Shown here: in pieces, positions 1 to 3,898 of the stretch
Layout of the letters: each line of letters begins with the position of its first letter
Position numbering within the stretch: the stretch's first letter is position 1
DNA from: an uncultured Fusobacterium sp.
GTDB taxonomy: Bacteria; Fusobacteriota; Fusobacteriia; Fusobacteriales; Fusobacteriaceae
Direction: 5' to 3'
Assembly (NCBI GenBank): GCA_900542625.1
Contig: UQOH01000077.1
Location: forward strand, 1 to 9,331
Length of the DNA: 9,331 nucleotides
Made by a program: the position numbers and the translations under genes
Notes under the pieces: model-generated
The model's input: the letters and a program-made list of their open reading frames with translations, nothing else
Databases searched by the model: none
Told to the model about the DNA's origin: nothing

Positions 1-101
1 ACCCAAGAGGAACAGACAAAATTATTCATGCAAAGCCAAGAAAGTATATAAAATTTAAGACAAGCAAAAATTTAGAAGAAAAATTAGAGAAAAATGATTA
101 A
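1..101 (+). CDS. C-terminal end of a probable HU-family DNA-binding protein (partial)
   Basis: The third frame is open from the window edge to a TAA at 99-101 and encodes about 32 residues ending in KNLEEKLEKND. The stretch PRGTDKII-HAKPRKYIKFKTSKNLEEKL resembles the end of HU/IHF proteins: a NPRT-G-like turn of the DNA-binding arm, then an I-PA-R-x-V-x-F-x-P-x-K-x-L-like segment that forms the last strand and helix. HU proteins are small basic dimers that bend and compact DNA, and this tail is suitably lysine-rich. The upstream two thirds lie outside the window, so the family call rests on this short tail. No clear terminator hairpin follows; only AT-rich sequence with a T run near 130-136 is visible. 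Confidence 0.6.
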   Translation, partial: PRGTDKIIHAKPRKYIKFKTSKNLEEKLEKND

Positions 102-164
102 TTCAAATATAAAATAAAGGATTATATAGTTTTTTTATATGGTTTTTATAAGGAATAAATAAAA

Positions 165-193
165 TTGACAAAATAAGTAAAAAATGATATTAT
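165..193 (+). promoter_or_regulatory. Sigma-70-type promoter for the 84-residue gene
   Basis: A perfect -35 box TTGACA lies at 165-170. A 17-base spacer separates it from TATTAT at 188-193, one mismatch from the consensus -10. The predicted transcript would begin near 200, about 58 bases before the ATG at 258. An 8-base palindrome GTGTACAC (198-205) sits on the predicted start point. Confidence 0.7.
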
Positions 194-257
194 TTTTGTG
201 TACACTATAAGTGAACAAAATTTTAATAATAAATATATAATCTAGTGAGGTGAATTA

Positions 258-512
258 ATGAATTTTGATAATATAGCAGAGCAGGTTTATCAAGAAACTT
301 TTGATAAAATGTTTGATGCATTGGCAGACGAGTATAAAAGAGGAGAAATCGATCTTGAAACATTAGAAATGAACGTTGAAGAACAACAGCAGATTCTTCT
401 TAACGGAATGTTTGAAGGGGAAACTAAATTTGCATATACTAATGCAATAGTTGATGCTCACCAGTTTGTAATTTCAAGAATTAAAAACGGAACATTAACA
501 GTAGAAAGATAG
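258..512 (+). CDS. Small hypothetical protein, 84 aa
   Basis: The family is not recognised. The gene looks real: it has its own near-consensus promoter at 165-193, a GAGGTG ribosome binding site at 247-252 five bases before the ATG, and a strong terminator 18 bases after the TAG stop. The protein is soluble, with no signal peptide or membrane segment, and is rich in Glu, Asp and Gln. It is probably mostly helical: amphipathic stretches are visible at about residues 5-30 (VYQETFDKMFDALADEY), 33-52 and 60-76. It has no cysteine and no obvious catalytic or nucleic-acid-binding motif. It is transcribed alone, between an HU-like gene and a convergent toxin-antitoxin pair. It could be a lineage-restricted regulatory or structural protein, but nothing in the sequence shows a function. 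Confidence 0.75.
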   Translation: MNFDNIAEQVYQETFDKMFDALADEYKRGEIDLETLEMNVEEQQQILLNGMFEGETKFAYTNAIVDAHQFVISRIKNGTLTVER

Positions 513-522
513 AAAATAATAT

Positions 523-560
523 AAAAAAACCTGAAAGAATCATTTCTCTCAGGTTTTTTT
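523..560. terminator. Bidirectional terminator between the 84-aa gene and the toxin remnant
   Basis: The stem is CCTGA (530-534) paired with TCAGG (549-553), then an A-C mismatch, then AGAA (536-539) paired with TTCT (544-547), with loop TCAT. Seven A residues precede it (523-529) and seven T residues follow (554-560). It can therefore terminate transcription from both sides, as expected between convergent genes. Confidence 0.85.
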
Positions 561-576
561 AATTAACTTTTTTATT

Positions 577-846
577 TTAAAATAAATCAGAGTGTGTTCC
601 TGTTCTTGCTAAAGATATTATCATTATATCTTTTTCTATTTTATAGATTAACAACCAATCAGGCAGAATATGTCATTCCATATACCCTTTATAATTTCCT
701 TTTAATTGGTGTTCTCTATATTTTTCAGGCAATGGTTTTTCGTCAGCTAATAATTGAAGAACTTCTTTTAATAAAGTTAAATCGGATCCTCTTTTTTGTA
801 TTTTTTTATAATCTCTTTTAAAAGATGGTGTTGGTACAATTTTCAT
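577..846 (-). pseudogene. YafQ-type mRNA interferase toxin, interrupted by in-frame TGA
   Basis: The minus frame starting with ATG at 846 overlaps the antitoxin stop by one base (TGATG), as in many toxin-antitoxin operons. Reading through, it gives 89 codons closely matching the YafQ branch of the RelE toxins: KRDYKKIQKR near the N-terminus, a central HQLKGNYKGY, then H-I-L-P-D-W-L-L-I-Y and a C-terminal ARTGTHSDLF. Codon 58 is TGA (673-675), at a position where I recall homologues having Cys or Ala, so the made peptide would be 57 residues. Counterparts of the E. coli YafQ active-site residues His63, Asp67, His87 and Phe91 (here 59, 63, 85 and 89) all lie beyond the stop; only the His50 counterpart (46) is kept. 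The rest of the frame is intact, which suggests a recent nonsense mutation or a sequencing error. As written the toxin should be inactive. Confidence 0.85.
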
Positions 847-1118
847 CATTTATCTAAATCCTCAAAAAGTTCATCAACACTATTATAAACTTTTGCTTTC
901 ACTTTTCCGCTTAATATATCTTCACTTTCTTCGATAGCTTTTATTGTTTCTTTATTTGGTACCAGACTTACTTCAAAAGGAATCTTCTGTTCTCTGATTA
1001 CTGTTTTCATAAATAGATTTATAGTTGCTGACATATTTAGCCCTATTTCATCACAAAAACTGCTAAATTCTTTTTTTATTTCATCGTTTGTTTTTATAGT
1101 TATAGTTGCTTGTGCCAT
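846..1118 (-). CDS. RelB/DinJ-family antitoxin, 90 aa
   Basis: This is the antitoxin of a type II system; it would bind and neutralise the YafQ-like toxin encoded directly downstream and repress its own promoter. The N-terminal 50 residues are a ribbon-helix-helix DNA-binding fold: a beta strand ATITIKTND, a helix IKKEFSSFCDEIG, then LNMSATINLFMKTVIREQKIPFEV, the standard DinJ signature. The C-terminal part (about 55-90) is acidic and likely wraps the toxin. A strong ribosome binding site (AAGGAGGGG, 1125-1133) lies six bases before the ATG. The TGA stop overlaps the toxin start by one base, so the two are translationally coupled. The antitoxin is complete although its partner is interrupted. 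The symbol is left blank because relB and dinJ are both used for this family. Confidence 0.9.
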   Translation of the reverse strand: MAQATITIKTNDEIKKEFSSFCDEIGLNMSATINLFMKTVIREQKIPFEVSLVPNKETIKAIEESEDILSGKVKAKVYNSVDELFEDLDK

Positions 1119-1138
1119 ATAAAACCCCTCCTTTTTAT

Positions 1139-1167
1139 GTATTAATATAGTAACACCTTATTAATAC
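1139..1167. repeat. Inverted repeat, candidate antitoxin operator
   Basis: The arms GTATTAATA (1139-1147) and TATTAATAC (1159-1167) are perfect inverted repeats separated by 11 bases, with centres 20 bp apart, about two helical turns. Each contains the 8-base palindrome TATTAATA. One arm abuts the -10 box and the ribosome binding site side, and the other lies in the promoter spacer. This is where a ribbon-helix-helix antitoxin dimer pair would be expected to bind and block transcription. A related GTATTATGA follows at 1177-1185 and may be a third, weaker site. Confidence 0.6.
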
Positions 1168-1175
1168 TTTGTCAA
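1147..1175 (-). promoter_or_regulatory. Sigma-70-type promoter of the toxin-antitoxin operon
   Basis: On the minus strand a perfect TTGACA (1170-1175) is followed by a 17-base spacer and TACTAT (1147-1152), a good -10. The transcript would start about 20 bases before the antitoxin ATG, giving a very short leader. The promoter is strong enough to need repression, and the inverted repeat at 1139-1167 overlaps it. Confidence 0.75.
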
Positions 1176-1208
1176 TGTATTATGATTTCTAAAAATCTTG
1201 TTTATAAT

Positions 1209-1230
1209 AAAAAAACTGGTTTAAAACCAG
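1209..1230 (-). terminator. Rho-independent terminator of the AspT-type permease gene
   Basis: Read on the minus strand, CTGGTTT and AAACCAG form a hairpin (1216-1230), followed directly by seven T residues (1209-1215). It lies 22 bases after the permease stop codon and ahead of the toxin-antitoxin promoter, so it insulates the two units. Confidence 0.85.
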
Positions 1231-1252
1231 CTTCTTTATTAATTTAATTTTT

Positions 1253-2404
1253 TTATTTTAAAACAGCAAGAACAATTTGTGGAAGAATTACAAGTCCTAC
1301 AGTAGCTACAGGCTGACATGCTGCATAAAAGGCTGCTACTCTGTCGTCGTTAGATACAGAGATAAGAGCATTCAATGCAGGAGCAGAAGTCATAGCTCCT
1401 GTTGTTGCTCCCAGAGCTGCAAAAAGAGGCATTCTGAAAATTATACGGGAAACTATGTAGGCAGCAAATATTGCAGCCAGACTCATAATAACTCCGGCGA
1501 TAAATAATTTTATACCATACATTGATAAAGTTTCAATAAAACCTGCTCCTGCTTTTGCTCCGTTCTGCAGAAGGAACAGAGAAATTCCTAAATCTCTTAT
1601 GGGAGTAAGAGTTGTTTTTGGTACTTGAAGACTTATTTTTCCAATTCTGCCGTAAGCTGAAACGATAATTCCTGCTATGATAGTTCCTCCTGCATTTCCA
1701 AGAGAGAAAGATGTTCCTGAGCTGATAGGAATTTTTACAGCTCCAAGTGCTACTCCAAAAATTATCGAGAAAGCTATAGCAAAAACTCCGGGAGAATCAA
1801 TTTGAATAAGATTCATATTTTTCAATTTTGACAGTCTGTCAGAAAGCGGCGGATCTATTAATTTACCGTTCTCTTCAGATATATCTGCTTTCAGAATTTT
1901 GGGAATAATCTGAACGAAAAATACTATACTGATAATCCCAAAAACATAAGCCAGACCATATCCCACACTTGCTGTACTTGAAGATGTCAGTTCAATTGTA
2001 GCAGCAAGAGAAGTTGTGGAAGTCAGTGCTCCTGCAGCTATTCCAAGAGCCAGATCTACAGGAATATTTAAAAATTTTACTGTAAAAGCTATTGTCAGTC
2101 CTCCTGCTATTAAAATAGCCAGAGAAGTTCCAAGAAAACCCCAGAAATTAGCTTTTAAATTGCTGATAAAAGATGGACCTGCTGATAATCCCACAGCAGC
2201 CAGAAAAAGAACCAGTCCTGCTGAACCTACAATTCCCGGCACAGTCATGCCAAAGTGTCCAAAGATAAGGGCAACAATCAGAACACCTGATGTTCCGAAT
2301 TTTAATCCCCAGAAAGATATTCTTCCAAACACATATCCTAAAGCCAAGGCTAAGAATATCATAAAAATTGTGTTTGAAAAAAGACTATTTATAAAACTAT
2401 ACAT
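1253..2404 (-). CDS. AspT/YidE/YbjL-type membrane permease without RCK domains, 383 aa
   Basis: This is a polytopic inner-membrane protein of the aspartate-alanine exchanger (AspT/YidE/YbjL) family; the substrate cannot be told from sequence. It has two homologous halves, about residues 10-172 and 203-383. The internal repeat is visible: GIAAGALTSTTSLAATIELT (121-140) lines up with GATTGAMTSAPALNALISVS (332-351), and both are followed by a helix ending in IIPKIL or ILPQIV. Family features include FGTSGVLIVALIFGHFG near 36-52. Typical members are about 550 residues with two cytoplasmic RCK_C (TrkA-C) domains between the halves; here the link is only about 30 residues (172-203), so those domains are missing. 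The start is supported by AGGAGGT (2409-2415) four bases before the ATG. The gene is flanked by terminators, so it is probably monocistronic. A distant GltS-like carrier is a less likely reading. Confidence 0.75.
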   Translation of the reverse strand: MYSFINSLFSNTIFMIFLALALGYVFGRISFWGLKFGTSGVLIVALIFGHFGMTVPGIVGSAGLVLFLAAVGLSAGPSFISNLKANFWGFLGTSLAILIAGGLTIAFTVKFLNIPVDLALGIAAGALTSTTSLAATIELTSSSTASVGYGLAYVFGIISIVFFVQIIPKILKADISEENGKLIDPPLSDRLSKLKNMNLIQIDSPGVFAIAFSIIFGVALGAVKIPISSGTSFSLGNAGGTIIAGIIVSAYGRIGKISLQVPKTTLTPIRDLGISLFLLQNGAKAGAGFIETLSMYGIKLFIAGVIMSLAAIFAAYIVSRIIFRMPLFAALGATTGAMTSAPALNALISVSNDDRVAAFYAACQPVATVGLVILPQIVLAVLK

Positions 2405-2521
2405 TTTTACCTCCTAAAAAACTTTAAAATCAGAAACTATAAAATTAATTGATAAACATATATTTTAATTAAGAATATTTATCAGAAAAGTTAATAGCTG
2501 CTTAATATATATAAAGATTAT

Positions 2522-2551
2522 ATCATATTATTTCAGGTAAGTAAAATACAA
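2522..2551 (-). promoter_or_regulatory. Possible promoter of the AspT-type permease gene
   Basis: On the minus strand TTGTAT (2546-2551) is followed by an 18-base spacer and TATGAT (2522-2527). This would leave a leader of about 110 bases before the ATG. The region is very AT-rich, so other weak matches exist. A promoter is needed somewhere here because the lrgB terminator lies upstream. Confidence 0.3.
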
Positions 2552-2596
2552 AAATAGTATATAATGATTTAAAGGAATAATAAAAAATTTTTAAAA

Positions 2597-2633
2597 TTAA
2601 AAATATCAGCAAACGATATAAATCTGCTGATAT
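2597..2633 (-). terminator. Rho-independent terminator of lrgAB
   Basis: On the minus strand ATATCAGCA (complement of 2625-2633) pairs perfectly with TGCTGATAT (complement of 2603-2611), a 9-bp stem with a 13-base loop. T-rich sequence follows (TTTTTAATTTT-like, below 2607). It starts about 33 bases after the lrgB stop. Confidence 0.8.
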
Positions 2634-2665
2634 TCTTTCTTAAAAAATTTATTAATTATTAAATA

Positions 2666-3361
2666 TTATCCAACCAGGAAAATAAATACAGGTGCAATAA
2701 TAAAAGTAATGATACCTGCAATTACTATTGACAAAGCACTCATAGCTCCCTCAATTTCTCCCATTTCAATAGCTTTTGAAGTTCCAACAGCATGGCTTGA
2801 TATTCCAATTCCTATTCCTTTTGCAACAGGATGTTTTATTCTGAAATGTCTGCATATAATAGGAGCAAATACATTTCCTGAAATACCTGTAACAAGAATA
2901 GAAAAAATTGTTATAGCAGGAACACCGCCTAAAAGTTTGCTCAATTCAATACCGATAGGAGTTGTTATAGATTTAGGCATAAAAGAGATAAGCAGAGTTT
3001 TATCTATACCAAGAAGTTTTCCTAAAAGTATAGTAGAAACAATAGCTGTAACAGCACCTACAACAGACCCTATAATAATAGGGATAAAGTTCTGCTTTAA
3101 TTTATCCAGCTGTTTGTACAGAGGAAGAGCAAGAGATATAGTAGCAGGAGCTAAAAGAAATGTAATATAGTTTCCTCCCTGTCTGAAATAATCCAAAGGA
3201 ATATTAAAGAATGATATTACAGACATTGCAATAATAATTCCTAAAAGAAGAGGATTAAAAACAGGAAATTTTAATTTCTTAAAGATAAAAAGTCCTATTT
3301 CAAAAGATAAAATTGTAAGGATAAGTCCAAATAAAGGTGTATTAAGTATTGACATATTCAT
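2666..3361 (-). CDS. lrgB: LrgB/CidB/YohK-family membrane protein, 231 aa
   Basis: This is an integral inner-membrane protein that works with LrgA. The pair was first described as controlling murein hydrolase activity and lysis; related pairs in Bacillus and Streptococcus take up pyruvate, and plant PLGG1 carries glycolate, so a small-organic-acid transport role is plausible. About seven hydrophobic segments are visible. Conserved LrgB blocks are LLAPATISLALPLY (69-82), PKSITTPIGIEL (129-140) and GISSHAVGTSKAIEMGEIEG (186-205), the family's most diagnostic run. The length is normal. The ATG at 3361 overlaps the TAA of lrgA by one base (TAATG), giving translational coupling; a second in-frame ATG at codon 3 is an alternative start. 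Confidence 0.93.
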   Translation of the reverse strand: MNMSILNTPLFGLILTILSFEIGLFIFKKLKFPVFNPLLLGIIIAMSVISFFNIPLDYFRQGGNYITFLLAPATISLALPLYKQLDKLKQNFIPIIIGSVVGAVTAIVSTILLGKLLGIDKTLLISFMPKSITTPIGIELSKLLGGVPAITIFSILVTGISGNVFAPIICRHFRIKHPVAKGIGIGISSHAVGTSKAIEMGEIEGAMSALSIVIAGIITFIIAPVFIFLVG

Positions 3362-3708
3362 TATTTTTTCTCCATTCTTTTAATACAGAAATCAACAGTT
3401 TTTCCTGTAACAATCATAGTAATTAAAGTTGTAAGAACCAAAAGCAGAAGGATTTTTAAAAATCCTGTTTTTAAAAGAGTCATATATTCCAAAAGCTCCA
3501 CTGCAGGAGGAAGGAAAAATACAATCATGTTCAGCACAAGAAAATCACAGACCTTTTCAACTTTTTCAACCTTAAGCTTTTTTGTCCAAAGAAGAACAAA
3601 AAGAATAAGCATTCCAAGAATAGTTCCCGGAAGTGGAAGATTAAAGGCTGCCTGAAGAAAAACTCCGGTAAAATTAATAGCCAGCAGAATCAAAAATTGG
3701 TTAAGCAT
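3361..3708 (-). CDS. lrgA: LrgA/CidA/YohJ-family holin-like membrane protein, 115 aa
   Basis: This is a small membrane protein with four predicted transmembrane segments, the partner of LrgB. The CidA/LrgA signature LPLPGTILGM is at 24-33, and the conserved Asn-then-Pro region, N60 through FFLPPAVELLEY (64-75), is present; many members have an IPAGVG-type sequence where this one has LPPAVE. The C-terminus is basic and cytoplasmic. The start is constrained: an in-frame TGA lies at 3715-3717, so the ATG at 3706-3708 is the first possible start. Its ribosome binding site AAAGGAA (3721-3727) is 12 bases away, further than usual, and lies closer to an out-of-frame ATGATG. The gene has an exact-consensus promoter at 3770-3798. 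Confidence 0.92.
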   Translation of the reverse strand: MLNQFLILLAINFTGVFLQAAFNLPLPGTILGMLILFVLLWTKKLKVEKVEKVCDFLVLNMIVFFLPPAVELLEYMTLLKTGFLKILLLLVLTTLITMIVTGKTVDFCIKRMEKK

Positions 3709-3718
3709 AGTACATCAT
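3701..3718 (-). other. Possible five-codon leader ORF overlapping the lrgA start
   Basis: On the minus strand ATG-ATG-TAC-TAT-GCT-TAA begins at 3718, two bases after the AAAGGAA ribosome binding site, and ends at 3701, inside lrgA codons 2-3. It is in a different frame from lrgA. If translated, its terminating ribosome would be placed on the lrgA ATG. It may also be a chance product of ATG-rich sequence. Confidence 0.25.
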
Positions 3719-3728
3719 TGTTCCTTTC

Positions 3729-3786
3729 ATAGATTAAAAATTAACTGTGTATTAAATTGATACTATGCCATTATAGTTTAATCTAT
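3729..3786. repeat. 10-bp inverted repeat flanking the lrgAB -10 box
   Basis: ATAGATTAAA (3729-3738) and TTTAATCTAT (3777-3786) are exact inverted repeats with centres 48 bp apart. One arm sits between the -35 and -10 boxes and the other just ahead of the ribosome binding site. Since the first arm is not transcribed, this cannot act as an RNA hairpin; it would be a DNA-binding arrangement. In such AT-rich DNA a chance repeat is possible. Confidence 0.35.
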
Positions 3787-3798
3787 ATTAAGTGTCAA
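3770..3798 (-). promoter_or_regulatory. Exact-consensus sigma-70 promoter of lrgAB
   Basis: On the minus strand TTGACA (3793-3798), a 17-base spacer and TATAAT (3770-3775) match the consensus perfectly. The transcript would start near 3763, giving a leader of about 55 bases. A perfect promoter implies that expression is limited by a repressor or by growth conditions. Confidence 0.88.
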
Positions 3799-3819
3799 TG
3801 TTTTTCGTAACAAAAAAAA

Positions 3820-3849
3820 TTAATATTATTATGAAAAATGTGATATAAT
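3820..3849 (+). promoter_or_regulatory. Promoter of the LtaS-type gene (extended -10)
   Basis: TATAAT at 3844-3849 is preceded by TG one base upstream (3841-3842), an extended -10 element. TTAATA (3820-3825) at an 18-base spacing is a weak -35, which extended -10 promoters tolerate. The start would be near 3856, about 43 bases before the ATG, and divergent from lrgAB. Confidence 0.65.
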
Positions 3850-3898
3850 AACTTATTGCATAAAAAGATATAAAGATAACAAGGAGGAAAAAAATTAC

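Noticed and set aside
102..164. Possible terminator after the HU-like gene
   Set aside because: There are T runs and AT-only partial palindromes (around 123-150), but no G/C-containing stem followed by a T tract.
594..821. Plus-strand 75-codon ORF with hydrophobic translation
   Set aside because: It has no ribosome binding site and lies antisense to the YafQ-type toxin frame, whose minus-strand translation matches a known family on both sides of its stop. It is a shadow.
577..846. Reassigned genetic code (UGA as tryptophan) to explain the toxin stop
   Set aside because: The antitoxin ends with TGA at 846-848 and all other genes write tryptophan as TGG, so one TGA does not support a changed code.
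2016..2417. Long plus-strand ORF of 133 codons opposite the permease gene
   Set aside because: Its translation is low-complexity and rich in Pro, Lys and Ala, as expected from the complement of membrane-protein codons, and it lacks a ribosome binding site. The minus-strand permease has family features.
2709..3170. Plus-strand ORF of 153 codons opposite lrgB
   Set aside because: It is antisense to clear LrgB motifs, with no Shine-Dalgarno and no recognisable features.
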